Part shown: one piece after another, positions 34,987-45,599 of the stretch
How the letters are laid out: the number at the start of each line of letters is the position of its first letter
Numbering within the stretch: the first letter of the stretch is position 1
DNA from: Pseudorasbora parva
Taxonomy: Eukaryota; Chordata; Actinopteri; Cypriniformes; Gobionidae
NCBI RefSeq assembly: GCF_024679245.1
Contig: NC_090174.1
Coordinates: 45,219,688-45,283,687 of the forward strand
Direction of reading: 5' to 3'
DNA length: 64,000 bases
Notes under the pieces: model-generated
The model's input: only the letters and a program-made list of their open reading frames with translations
What the model was told of the DNA's origin: nothing
The model's database searches: none
Program-made: the position numbers and the translations under genes

Positions 34987-35375
34987 AACGTCTCGGTTAC
35001 GTATGTAACCCTCGTTCCCTGAGGAGGGAACGGAGACGTAACGTCAGTGACTGACGAATGGGGGTTTCGCTTAGAAGCCTATCATCTCCGAGACTAGAAA
35101 GCGCCCAATGGCAGTGCCAATGCCATGGGCATGCGAGATTTGCATGCGTAACTCCGCCTACCCACGTGGGTATATAAGGAAGTAGCTGGCATAATCGCAT
35201 TATGTTTTACCTGCTGAGGAGCCAAGTTGAACTCCGTTCCAGCGGTACAGCGGATGTGGCAACGGGACGTTACATCTCCGTTCCCTCCTCAGGGAACGAG
35301 GGTTACATACGTAACCGAGACGTTCCCTTTCGTTCAGTCACTCCGACGTAACGTCAGTGACTGACGAATGGGGGT
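34987..35375. repeat. DIRS terminal structure: 50-bp inverted repeat plus 31-bp direct repeat
   Basis: Bases 34987-35036 are the exact reverse complement of 35275-35324. The 31 bases GACGTAACG...GGGGT at 35035-35065 recur exactly at 35345-35375, 310 bp on. The inverted arms themselves contain the near-palindrome GGTTACGTATGTAACC. DIRS elements end in inverted or split repeats used for a circular intermediate, so this is probably the element terminus. A diverged relative stands at 55545-55850. Confidence 0.9.
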
Positions 35376-35562
35376 CCCAATGAAATAATGCCACTCGGCT
35401 GTCTTCCAGTGCCCTGCGCAAGCGTGAGAGCCCTGGTGCAAGTAGGACGGTCAAAGGCCTCTACTTAACGCAGGAATACCAAGGTACACTGGGAGGCAAA
35501 TTCCAGGAGGAGATATGCACCAAGATGCCTACCCGTAGGGAGGACTTAAGAATACATGAATG

Positions 35563-35860
35563 GACAGCACAGCGCATACTAGGGCTAACAGGGGGGATGA
35601 GAGTTCAGGAGTAACACGAGACCTCACGAGACCTGGTGCGAGATCTAAGATGGCGGCTCCCGTCTGCTAGATTGTACACAATTCCAGCTGAAATACCTAC
35701 ATTCTGTTTTATTTATTTTTTCTCTCGGTTTCCTCCCCTTCCATACTTCTTTCATTTCGTCTTTTTTTTCTCTCCTTCCCGTTTCCGGATTATAATATTA
35801 TACAACCTGGATCATCTCGAAGAATACATCGACGCGCACTACAACACATTCTGCTGCACC
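35563..35860 (+). promoter_or_regulatory. L1 5' leader with a YY1-like motif
   Basis: The first 298 bases of the L1 precede the ORF1 start. AAGATGGCGGC at 35647-35657 matches the YY1 site that mammalian L1 promoters carry near their start. A frame upstream of and continuous with ORF1 begins at a GTG at 35636; I prefer the ATG at 35861 (context CACCATGA). Promoter activity is inference. Confidence 0.5.
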
Positions 35861-36676
35861 ATGAACAGGGACAAACCGGATCACAACAAGAAAAGTAAAG
35901 GTAATCTCACTCCAAACTCCAAGAGACCTCGTCCCGAATCACCTTTCAGCCCAAGTGCAACACCATCCACATCACCCAAACCGACGTGCTGCACTGAGGT
36001 AAGCGACATTTTGCTCTCAATCGAAAATAAACTCACCGGACTTGATACCAGGATTGCACTTATAGAAGTCATACACAAGGAACTCCAGGAATTGCGACAC
36101 AGCTTAGAATTCAGCCAAGAACAGATAGACACTCTCACTAAAGAAAATAACTTTTTAAAGGACTCCGTTCAAGCACTTACCATTCAACTCACTTCCGTTG
36201 TCGCCGAAAATAAAACCATCAAAGAAAACATTTTGGACTTGCAATCGCGCAGCATGAGGGACAACTTAGTTTTTACAGGCATCCCGGAACAAACTCCAGA
36301 CGACCCCGAAAAATCAGTCAAGGACTTCATAATAAAACAACTCAAATTACCAGCGGAAACAGTCCAAAGCATCACCTTTCACCGTGTCCACCGTATCAGA
36401 TCCAAAAACATCAACAACAGACCACGAGCGATCATCGCAAAATTCGAACACTATAAACACAAAGAGCTGGTTCAGAAGCAAGGCAGACAACTCAAAGGAA
36501 CAAACTATGGACTCAATGAACAATACCCAAAGGACATTCTCGAACGCCGGAAACAACTCTTCCCAATCCGAAAACAGAAAATGAATGAAGGAAAAAAGGC
36601 AGTCATTACAGTGGACAAATTATACATAGATGGACAATTATATCGCGATAAGGACATTACTCCCTGGCTTTTCTGA
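35861..36676 (+). CDS. L1 ORF1 protein (RNA-binding chaperone type)
   Basis: It encodes 271 residues. Residues 1-44 are basic and Ser/Pro-rich. Residues about 45-130 show heptad-like spacing of Leu/Ile (coiled coil, expected to trimerise). From residue 131, SMRDNLVFTGIPE opens the RRM of L1 ORF1 proteins, followed by the basic C-terminal domain with GLNEQYPKDILERRKQLFP. In L1 the protein coats the element RNA and travels with ORF2 protein. The start was chosen by strong Kozak context. A longer reading from 35636 would need a GTG. No stop or frameshift is present. Confidence 0.9.
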   Translation: MNRDKPDHNKKSKGNLTPNSKRPRPESPFSPSATPSTSPKPTCCTEVSDILLSIENKLTGLDTRIALIEVIHKELQELRHSLEFSQEQIDTLTKENNFLKDSVQALTIQLTSVVAENKTIKENILDLQSRSMRDNLVFTGIPEQTPDDPEKSVKDFIIKQLKLPAETVQSITFHRVHRIRSKNINNRPRAIIAKFEHYKHKELVQKQGRQLKGTNYGLNEQYPKDILERRKQLFPIRKQKMNEGKKAVITVDKLYIDGQLYRDKDITPWLF

Positions 36677-37036
36677 CACTTCACTTACATTCCTAAGTCA
36701 ATAAATCATAAACTGAAATTAACACACTCACTTCTTTCTCTCTTTTTTTTCTTTAAACCTTAGATGTTGTTATATTTTTGCACCTAGGTCTTGTGTCCCC
36801 CTTCCCATGTCCCACCATATGTTGGTATTTAATGGTTTCTGTTTTGTTGTTGCTGTTCTGCTGTGTATATTCTGTCAGTTGTCTCTGTATTTATGTTATT
36901 CTGCTAACAACATTGCACACACACATATACACTACTACACACAGTCGAATATATACACTCACATGAATACATATAAAGTACTAACAGGCCCACACATTAC
37001 CGGTAATACACATTTCTGTCTATTTTTCACTAAAAC
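36677..37036 (+). other. L1 inter-ORF spacer
   Basis: 360 bp between ORF1 and ORF2. A short frame (36807-37058) overlaps the ORF2 start but has no domain. Confidence 0.7.
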
Positions 37037-40000
37037 ATGTCATCTATCACTTTTGTAACCTGGAATGTTCGTGGACTTGGTTCTCAGACAAAGAAGGTCA
37101 AAGTTTTTAATCATTTAAATAAACTACAAGCTGACATATGTCTCCTGCAAGAAACACATCTATCAGAATCAGATTATAAAAATATTAAATCATCAAATTA
37201 TAGTCATTTATTCTCGGCTCACTACAACACAAAACAAAGAGGAGTATGCATTCTAATAAATAAAAAAATCACTTTTGTTCATAATTCCACCATTACAGAC
37301 TCTGAAGGACGTTTCGTTATCATAAACATCTCCATTAATAATAGCCCTGTCACAATTGGTAACTTATATGGCCCAAACACAGATGACCCAGCTTTTTTTC
37401 AGACTTTTTTTTCTTCAATTTCAAAATTTTCTAATTGTCCAGTCATAATTGCAGGTGATTTCAACACAGTTCTAGATTCAACAATGGATAAATGTAATAG
37501 TTTAGGCAATAAACGCATTTGGAAATCTGCAGAAACCATAAAACAGTTCATGAGTGATTTTGGTCTTGGCGATAGTTGGCGTCTACAGCATCCTAACAGT
37601 AAAGAATACTCATTCTACTCACCAGTACACCACTCATATTCCCGCATTGACTTCTTTCTTACCAGTAATTCTATCATATCAAACATTTCTGAATCAAAGA
37701 TCCATCCAATAGTAATTAGTGATCATGCCCCGGTAACATTAAAGTGGAACACAACTAGTCGAAATAAACCTACTACCAGATGGCGATTTAACACATCTCT
37801 CCTGAAAGATCATGATTTTGACAGTTATTTCAAACGAGAGTGGGCATGCTTTCTAGAGATGAATGACTCCCCGGAAGTATCCCCATCTCTTCTGTGGGAA
37901 ACGGGAAAAGCCGTACTAAGAGGGAAAATAATTTCATTCTCTGTTTACAAAAAAAGGAAGGAAAAGGACAAACAGGTAGAATTGGAACAAAAAATTAAAC
38001 AACTAGAAGACATTAACATCAATAACCCAACAGAAGAAACTCAGGATTCATTAAGAAAATATAAACTCAAATTGAATGAATTAATCAATAAACATACACA
38101 ATTCCTAATTCTTAGGCTAAGGCAAGAAAGCTTCCATCATAATAACAAATCTGGTAAATATCTGGCAAATCAAATCAAACAAAATAAAGAAAAAGCTACA
38201 ATACCATTGATTAGAGACACAGCAGGGAATTCCACCAACTCACCAGAAGAAATAAATCAAATCTTTCACAATTTTTACAGTAAATTATATTCCTCCGATA
38301 AAGACCCAGATCAGAAAGAAATCAACTCATTTCTCAACAATATCAACCTGCCTCAACTCAGTAAAGATCATATAAATACTCTTGAAGCACCCTTATCAGA
38401 ATATGAACTTTTGAATGCCCTTAAACTCATGCCAAACAATAAAGCACCAGGACCTGATGGATTCCCTGCTGAGTTCTACAAACACTTTTGGTCAACTTTA
38501 TCGCCACTCTTCATCCGTATGATAACTGAATCAAAACAAAAATCAAAACTCCCAGATAGTATAAACACTGCCACTATTTCACTCCTTCTTAAACCAAATA
38601 AAGATCCAACATTACCTTCAAGTTATCGCCCGATTTCCCTAATCAACGTAGACATTAAAATCATCACTAAAGCACTAGCGCATAGAATAGAAAAAGTCAC
38701 ACCATCTATAATCCATCCAGATCAAACCGGTTTCATCAAAGGTAGACTCTCATCCAGTAACACACGTAGACTATTTAACTTAATGCATTATTCATCAACT
38801 CAAAAAACCAAAACCATCATAGTTAGTCTCGATGCAGAAAAAGCTTTTGATAGGGTCAATTGGAAGTTCCTGTTTTCCACATTAGATAGGTTTGGTTTTG
38901 GGGAGTCATTCATTAATTGGATCAAAATTCTATATACATCACCTTCAGCCACTGTCGTCACTAATGGATTAACATCACGCACCTTCACACTACAACGGGG
39001 GACTAGACAAGGATGCCCACTCTCACCTTCATTATTTACCATTTTCATTGAGCCATTAGCAGCAGCTATCCGTCAAAACAGCTACATTAAAGGAATTCAA
39101 ACAATAAACATGCACCACAAAATTAGTCTTTACGCTGATGATATATTGCTATATTTACAAGATCCTCCATCATCACTACAAGAAACGATTAAACTCATTG
39201 ATTCATTCTCAAATATCTCTGAATACTCGATTAACTGGAGTAAATCTGCTATACTCTCATTACATTCCAACAGCTTGGATGTGACATCCCAGACACCACC
39301 TATTCCTTTGTGCACCAACTATATCACATACTTAGGCATTAATATTTCCCCTAGGCTGTCAGAGCTGTTTGGACTCAACTTTACACCATTACTGAAAACA
39401 ATAAATGATGACCTGTACCGCTGGATGAATCTACCACTATCCATTATGGGCAGAATATCAGTAATCAAAATGACTATACTCCCTAAATTAAACTATTTAT
39501 TTACAATGACTCCTGCACTACCCACCCTCACTTGGTTTAAATCACTAGACTCAATCGTCACTAAATTCTATTGGAAAAATAAGACCCCACGAATTAAATT
39601 GACTACTCTACAGAAACCAAAAGCACAAGGAGGACTGGAAGCACCACATTTCTACCACTATTTTTTGGCCAATCAACTCCAAAATATATACAAATGGATT
39701 CATCCTAACCCATCAGAAAGCACATGGCTAGATGTTGAACAGTCAATTTGCAAAGACATTAACATTTCAGAACTACCTTTCCATACTCAGACAATCAAAA
39801 AGCATCACTGTTTTAAAACACCAACAATAGCCGCAGCTTTGACAGCCTGGTGGAAATTTCATCAAATCACAAACACTCCTCTTGCACCGTCTAAATACAC
39901 CCCGATCTGGAATAACCCCGATTTTATAGTTAACAAGAAGCCACTCAACTTACGCACATGGGTAGATAAGGGCATCACACAACTTCAACACATCCTCCTT

Positions 40001-40804
40001 AATAATAACTGGGCACCATTTTCCCACTTAGTTCTGAAGTACGGCATTGGGAGTAATTGTTTTTTGGAATATTTACAAATCAAGTCATCTATTCAATCAA
40101 AAATCGACACTCAGACAATTAATCTAGATCTTCCTCCTCCAATCTTAGAGCTAATTAATATAACATCCCCCAAAAAACTACTCTCCAAAATATATAAAAT
40201 AATATCCAAATCAGACAACACATTAAGCCTGCCCAATGCTAAATGGGAATCAGACTTATCCATTACTCCCAATGCCGCTTTCTGGTCACAAATTTGTAAA
40301 AATATTTACTTCATGACAAAAAACGCCAACTTACAACTTATACAGTATAAAGTTCTTCATAGATCCCACCTAACTGGACAGAAATTATTTAAAATGGGTT
40401 TTTCTTCAGAAACATGCTCTCATTGCACACAAAACACCCCAGACACCTATTTACACGCTATTTGGCATTGCACCTCAGTTAAAACATTTTGGGAGAACGT
40501 TACTGACTCACTATCCAACCTTATGGGTTGTCGCATCCCACTATCTCCCTCTCTCTGTATATTAGGTGACATATCCATAATCAGTTTAGACAGTACAAAC
40601 AGTCAGTTACTCCTAGTGGCCCTAACTATCGCCAAGAAAACTATCCTCATGAACTGGAAATCAAGAAACACCATACACATTACAACTTGGAAAAATTTAC
40701 TAATAGAGTACATCTCCATGGAAAACTTGTCTACCTCTATTCAAAATGATACATCAGAATTACACCCTTCTTGGTCAGCTCTGTTTAACTTCCAACAGTC
40801 ATGA
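37037..40804 (+). CDS. L1 ORF2 protein: endonuclease and reverse transcriptase
   Basis: The 1255 codons are uninterrupted. The N-terminal apurinic-type endonuclease has FVTWNVRGLG, LLQETHL, AGDFNTVLD (139-147), RIDFFLTS and the catalytic SDH at 228-230. The RT region starts near 467 with NNKAPGPDGFPAEFYK and has PSSYRPISLINVDIKIITKA, SLDAEKAFDRVNW, RGTRQGCPLSPSLF and the active site YADD at 699-702. A C-terminal Cys-His cluster (CSHC...HAIWHC, about 1127-1148) completes the L1 plan. It nicks DNA and copies the element RNA at the target. The start is the ATG at 37037 (AAAACATGT), 360 bp after ORF1. All key residues that I can check are present. Confidence 0.95.
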   Translation: MSSITFVTWNVRGLGSQTKKVKVFNHLNKLQADICLLQETHLSESDYKNIKSSNYSHLFSAHYNTKQRGVCILINKKITFVHNSTITDSEGRFVIINISINNSPVTIGNLYGPNTDDPAFFQTFFSSISKFSNCPVIIAGDFNTVLDSTMDKCNSLGNKRIWKSAETIKQFMSDFGLGDSWRLQHPNSKEYSFYSPVHHSYSRIDFFLTSNSIISNISESKIHPIVISDHAPVTLKWNTTSRNKPTTRWRFNTSLLKDHDFDSYFKREWACFLEMNDSPEVSPSLLWETGKAVLRGKIISFSVYKKRKEKDKQVELEQKIKQLEDININNPTEETQDSLRKYKLKLNELINKHTQFLILRLRQESFHHNNKSGKYLANQIKQNKEKATIPLIRDTAGNSTNSPEEINQIFHNFYSKLYSSDKDPDQKEINSFLNNINLPQLSKDHINTLEAPLSEYELLNALKLMPNNKAPGPDGFPAEFYKHFWSTLSPLFIRMITESKQKSKLPDSINTATISLLLKPNKDPTLPSSYRPISLINVDIKIITKALAHRIEKVTPSIIHPDQTGFIKGRLSSSNTRRLFNLMHYSSTQKTKTIIVSLDAEKAFDRVNWKFLFSTLDRFGFGESFINWIKILYTSPSATVVTNGLTSRTFTLQRGTRQGCPLSPSLFTIFIEPLAAAIRQNSYIKGIQTINMHHKISLYADDILLYLQDPPSSLQETIKLIDSFSNISEYSINWSKSAILSLHSNSLDVTSQTPPIPLCTNYITYLGINISPRLSELFGLNFTPLLKTINDDLYRWMNLPLSIMGRISVIKMTILPKLNYLFTMTPALPTLTWFKSLDSIVTKFYWKNKTPRIKLTTLQKPKAQGGLEAPHFYHYFLANQLQNIYKWIHPNPSESTWLDVEQSICKDINISELPFHTQTIKKHHCFKTPTIAAALTAWWKFHQITNTPLAPSKYTPIWNNPDFIVNKKPLNLRTWVDKGITQLQHILLNNNWAPFSHLVLKYGIGSNCFLEYLQIKSSIQSKIDTQTINLDLPPPILELINITSPKKLLSKIYKIISKSDNTLSLPNAKWESDLSITPNAAFWSQICKNIYFMTKNANLQLIQYKVLHRSHLTGQKLFKMGFSSETCSHCTQNTPDTYLHAIWHCTSVKTFWENVTDSLSNLMGCRIPLSPSLCILGDISIISLDSTNSQLLLVALTIAKKTILMNWKSRNTIHITTWKNLLIEYISMENLSTSIQNDTSELHPSWSALFNFQQS

Positions 40805-42041
40805 ATCCACTCACCTTCTTTGTCTGAAGCCATCCTTAATGATACACCATCAATAATGGGGGGAGCGGGGTCAGGAAGAGGTAGCAACACAGACTATTAT
40901 TAAATAAATAAAATTTCTTATAAGATTATATTGGAATCTCTCTCTGTCTCTATCTCTCTCTCTCTATCTCTCTATCTCTATCTCCCTTTCTATTCTCTCT
41001 CTTTCTATTCTCTCTCTATCTCTCTCTCTGTCTCTCTCTGTCTCTCTCTCTCTCTCTATCTCTCTCTGCGCTTGTGGACCCTGGATGGTTGTGGCATACT
41101 AATCCCTGTCATGTGCGGTTCTGATTAGTCGTGGGTGGGGGTGAGGTGGGGCCGGGGGCCTTGGTCTTTCGCCCTCCAGCTGGTAGTTGTCGCGCTGTTT
41201 TAATGCTTTACATATTAGGTGAGGTGCACACACATTCATTTGGAGCATAAAACTAGTTTAAATCAGGAAAAAAAAAAAAAAAAGAAAAAAAAAAAAAGGG
41301 CACATATATAGGGTAAATGTGGCGTGGACATGGCGGCCTGCATGGGCTTTGCACTGGGCAGGTTCCATGCTACACGCCATGTTTGTTTTAATGCATTATA
41401 CACTAGTTGACAAACACATCAGACAACAACAACAACAAAAAACACAAAGATAGGGTCAGCGTGGCATCTATGAAACAGCTGGGGGATGGGCATGGATCTC
41501 GGGACCCTGGCGGCACCTCACCTTGATAGCCCATTGCATTATGACTCTGGCAGAGGTCTATCCTATGCCATGGCCATGAGGGGTATCAAAGCTTTATAAT
41601 ACCTTGTTATTAATAGCTGATCAATATTACCATTATTATAATTATTTTTATTGTTATTATTATTAAAATCATTGTTACCACTACTATTATTATCACTATT
41701 AATGACTTTATCAATATCTATCATTATTAATATTATTATTACTATTACTACTATTGTTTTTATTTGTCCTCTTCCTGACCCCTTTAACCTTCCCCTCATT
41801 CCGGATGAAAAGAGTATATTTGTATATATGTTTGTCATTACTACTACTGATAATACTATTAATACTATTTGTCATTTCTAATTAATTGGATTTATCATTA
41901 TTATTGTTATTATTATTAATATTGCTATTACTATTGCTGTTGTCACCTTATTTATACACATATATTTTTTGGTTATGTCTGTTGTACTTCCCTACATGAT
42001 TCTTTATTCATACATTAACACTCCCACACCAGTTACACGCA

Positions 42042-42091
<50 letters not shown>

Positions 42092-42223
42092 TACACACGC
42101 ACACATCGTACTGGCATGTTTATGTTTTGTTGGCCCTTGTATTTGTATTTTGCATCTTACTTCTCTTTTGTAAATATTGTACTTGTCTGTTTGCATAATA
42201 AAAAAAAAAAAAAAAAAAAAAAA
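40805..42223 (+). repeat. L1 3' UTR with microsatellites and poly(A) tail
   Basis: The 1.4-kb 3' UTR holds a (TC)n-rich tract (about 40937-41066), an A-rich run near 41270-41297, an ATT/ATC-rich tract (41620-41910), a (CA)n run (42047-42087) and the signal AATAAA overlapping the start of the tail near 42196. The poly(A) tail abuts the target duplication. Confidence 0.85.
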
Positions 42224-42238
42224 AAGAATACATGAATG

Positions 42239-42565
42239 ACCCGAGGGCTGCATACGGAAGATCACTGGGGTACCAGCCGCAGGTGGATTTTTAACCCCAG
42301 GGGGTGGCAAGGTTGCCAAGGGAATACACCCGCTCAAGGAGGCTTACGGTGGAAATACACATGTGGGGGTCGCCGGAGGGGAACCATGCACATGGAGCAC
42401 CTGGCCGGACACGAGTGTTAAGGGCTAAGGGCAGACTTACTGGCATCGGCGTCGTCAGTGCTGGAGGAGCTCAGGGCTCTCGGGGAGCTCACCTGAGAAA
42501 AATATAGCACGTATCCAGTCCGTGGAGTGGAATGGCGAGCAAGCGAAGACACCTGAGCCAATCCA
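42239..42565 (-). mobile_element. DIRS 3' non-coding region, part right of the L1
   Basis: It continues the DIRS text interrupted at 35562 (ACCCGAGGGCTGCATACGG...). The same order appears in the remnant at 55680-55790, where GAATACACATATGACCC is uninterrupted. It is GC-rich and has no supported frame. Confidence 0.75.
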
Positions 42566-43805
42566 TTACCGGCCACTTGTAGAGGCGAGTACATAGTCGG
42601 ATACAGGCTCCACTTGGAGGTTATAAAACCTGGCGAATGTGTTTGGTGTCGCCCAGCCTGCAGCTCTGCAGATGTCTGTCAGCGGAGCACCATGTGCTAA
42701 AGCCCAAGAGGAGGCCACACTCCGAGTGGAGTGGGCCCTGACCCCAAGGGGACATGGACGTCCCTGCTGTTGGTAAGCTAAAACAATGGTGTCCACTATC
42801 CAGTGAGACAGCCTTTGCTTTGAGAGAGCCTTCCCTTTCAGCTTCCCACCATAACAGACAAAGAGCGGGTCTGAGGTCCTGAAACACTGCGTCCTGTCTA
42901 TGTAAGCGCGAAGACTGGACAGAGCAATGCCAAGGCTTGGTTTGCCTCCTCCATAGGCAGCGCTTGCAGGTTCACCACCTGGTCTCTGAAAGGAGTGGTG
43001 GGAACCTTGGGCACATATCCAGGCCGGGGTCTCAGGATCACGTGAGAGTCAGCCGGCCCGAATTCCAGGCACGCTTCGTTAACCGAAAATGCCTGCAGGT
43101 CCCCTACCCTCTTGATGGAGGCCAATGCGGTCAGGAGCGCTGTCTTCATAGACAAGAACTTAACATCTACTGACCGCAAATGCTCAAATGGGGCCCTCTG
43201 CAGAGCACCTAGAACTACTGAGAGGTCCCAAGAGGGTACGAGAGGAGCACGAGGAGGATGTAGTCTCCTCGCACCCCTCAGGAACCTGATGACCAGGTCG
43301 TGCTTACTTACCGTTTTACCGTCCAAGAGGTCATGGTAGGCGGCGATAGTGGCCACATAAACCTTCAGGGTGGATGGAGACAGCCTTCGATCCAACCCTT
43401 CTTGGAGGAAAGAGAGCACAGACCCGATCAGGCATTTCCAGGGGTCTTCTTGGCGAGAAGAGCACCAATTGACGAAGAGGTTCCACTTCAACGCATAGGC
43501 CTGTCTCGTGGACTCGGCCCGAGCGGAAGTGATGGTAGCCACCACCATAGGTGGTAGGGTACTCAAACCTGCCGCGTCCAGCCACACGTGGAGGTTCCAA
43601 AGATCGGGACGCGGGTGCCACAGGGTGCCCCGTCTCTGAGAGAGGAGATCCTGTCTCAGAGGAATCGGCCAGGGAGGGGCTGTCGCAAGGAGAACTAGTT
43701 CTGGGAACCAGGTCCGGCCGTGCCAGTACGGGGCGACCAAAATTACCTGCTCCTTGTCCTCCCTGACCTTGCACAAAACACGTGCAAGAAGACTCACTGG
43801 GGGAA
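42566..43805 (-). pseudogene. DIRS tyrosine recombinase, broken by a frameshift
   Basis: The N-terminal SAM-like part reads ESTRQAYALKWNLFVNWC and ATIAAYHDLL. The first catalytic Arg is probably in ASIKRVGDLQAFSV. The H-x-x-R box is HSTR in VRAHSTRSVASSWALAHG, and the nucleophilic Tyr is in FARFYNL. The reading shifts frame near 42905-42915, between LLCPV and LRAYIDRT, so no single frame covers both catalytic halves. Upstream, the frame stays open to 45402 across the RT region in another phase. In DIRS, this enzyme joins circular cDNA to the chromosome without target duplications. Confidence 0.85.
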
Positions 43806-45330
43806 CGCATACTTGCGTAGGCCCTGCGGCCAGCTGTCCGCCAGTGCATCCGTGTCGAGCGTGCCCTCGGTCAGGGAATAGTACAGGCTGCAATGGGACG
43901 AGTCGTGGGAGGCAAACAGATCTACCTGTGCGTCCCCGAACTGATCCCAGATCAGCTGGACCGACTGGGGATGGAGTCTCCACTCCCCAGGGATTGGCTG
44001 AACCCGTGAGAGCTCGTCGGCTGCACGGTTCAGGATCCCCGGGATATGGACAGCACGAAGGGACCTCAGGCACTTCTGACTCCATAGAACAAGATGGCGG
44101 GCGAGTTGAGACATGCGGAGGGAGCGTAGACTGCCCTGGTGGTTGATGTACGCTACTACGGCCGTGTTGTACGATCTGACTAGAACGTGTTGACCCTTCA
44201 GCAACTCGAGGCAATTGATATGCAGGTGGCTCTGGCTCTCCGACCAAGAGCCGGCGGCTGCATGTCCATTGCACATGGCACCCCAGCCCGTGGTGGACGC
44301 ATCTGTTGACACAACAACATGCCGTGAAACTCGTTCTAAGGGCACACCTGCCCGTAGAAAGCTGAGGTTTGACCACTGGGTGAGTGTCTGTCTGCAGGCC
44401 CGAGTCACTGGGACCCGGAGCGTGCCAGACTGCCATGCCCATCTCGGGACTCGATCGTGAAGCCAGTGCTGAAGCGGTCTCATATGAAGCAATCCGAGCG
44501 GCGTCACCGCGGCTGCGGATGCCATATGCCCCAGGAGCCTCTAAAACAGTTTCAGTGGAAGCGCACCCTTGCTCTCTATCTGACGGAGGCAAGTCAGCAG
44601 TGACTGTGCGCGCACGCTGGTAAGCTGCGCACACATGGCGGCCGAGTCGATCTCCATACCGAGAAAAGAGATCCTCTGCACTGGGCAGAGTTTGCTCTTC
44701 TCCCAGTTGACCCGAAGGCCCAGCCGAGCTAAGTGGTGGAGAACCAGATCTCTGTGTTTGCACACCCGGTCCCGAGAGTGGCCCAGTATGAGCCAGTCGT
44801 CGAGATAGTTCAGGATGCGAACCCCTTGCTGCCTGAGTGGCGCAAGGGCTGCCTCGACAATCTTCGTGAAGACGCGAGGGGACAGAGCTAGCCCGAATGG
44901 TAGTACGGCATGCTGATATGCCCGCCCTTCGAACGCAAACCGTAGGAACAGTCTGTGTTGCGGAAGGATGGACACATGGAAGTACGCGTCCTTCAGGTCG
45001 ATCGCTGCAAACCAATCGCATGGACGAACGCATTCGAAAAGGCGTTTCGCAGTCAACATCCTGAACGGAAGCCTGTACAGGGATCGGTTCAGGATGCAAA
45101 GGTCCAGGATCGGTCGTAACCCATCGGATTTCTTCGGTACAATGAAGTAAGGGCTGTAAAAGCCGGACTTCATCTCGGCTGGAGGGACGAGCTCGACCGC
45201 GCCCTTCGCCAGTAGGGTCGCGATCTCCGCACGCATGACTGGGGCATTGGACCCCACCATGGTGTACCGGACACCCCGGAAGCGGGGAGGAGCCCGCGCG
45301 AACTGAATCGCCGAGCCGGATGGTCCGTGC
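43794..45330 (-). pseudogene. DIRS reverse transcriptase and RNase H, with an in-frame stop
   Basis: The RT covers FRGVRYT near 45265 onward, with GFYSPYFIVPKKSDGLRPIL, FAAIDLKDAYFHV (motif A), VLPFGLALSPRVFTK (motif B) and the active site RILNYLDDWLILGH (YLDD). A TAG at 44541-44543, after LPLKLF, interrupts the frame. The same frame then resumes with VTPLGLLHMRPLQHWL and RNase H (VVVSTDASTTGWGA, NCLELLKGQHVL, GILNRAADELSR). It ends KYAFPQ then stop at 43794, where the recombinase frame takes over; that may be natural ORF overlap or one more frameshift. Confidence 0.88.
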
Positions 45331-45599
45331 GACCCAGCGGGACAGTCCCGGCAGCTGTAGCCACGCTCCCAGGGAGTGTACCAAGGGGGTCATGCGGAGC
45401 ACCGGCGTACCCTCGGTGGGTCAGCGAGGCAGCGTTACCAGCCCGGACGCCACCCGGTGTCAGGGCAGCGGTAACGGCTGCGCCCTGACAGAGGAGACCA
45501 GGGAAGGACTCGCGTTCCACTGGGGTCTGCTCTGAGAGGGGGCTGGCGACAGAGAGGGACGAGAGCGGCGTGGCCCGGGGGCGGCGCACACTGCCGTCA

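Larger units (their letters stand above)
35563..42223 (+). mobile_element. Full-length L1-clade LINE with intact ORF1 and ORF2
   Basis: A 15-bp duplication AAGAATACATGAATG stands at both edges (35548-35562 and 42224-42238), and a poly(A) tail ends the element at 42223. The 5' part has a short leader. ORF1 (coiled coil plus RRM) and ORF2 (endonuclease, RT, Cys-His end) are both uninterrupted. The insertion lies in DIRS 3' sequence; the uninterrupted arrangement can be seen in the DIRS remnant near 55680. The duplication starts with AAG after TT, the usual L1 endonuclease preference. With no visible decay, it is the youngest element here and may be retrotransposition-competent. Confidence 0.93.

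Noticed and set aside
35636..35860. 75-codon N-terminal extension of L1 ORF1
   Set aside because: It would have to start at GTG; the ATG at 35861 has a strong context and gives the expected ORF1 layout.
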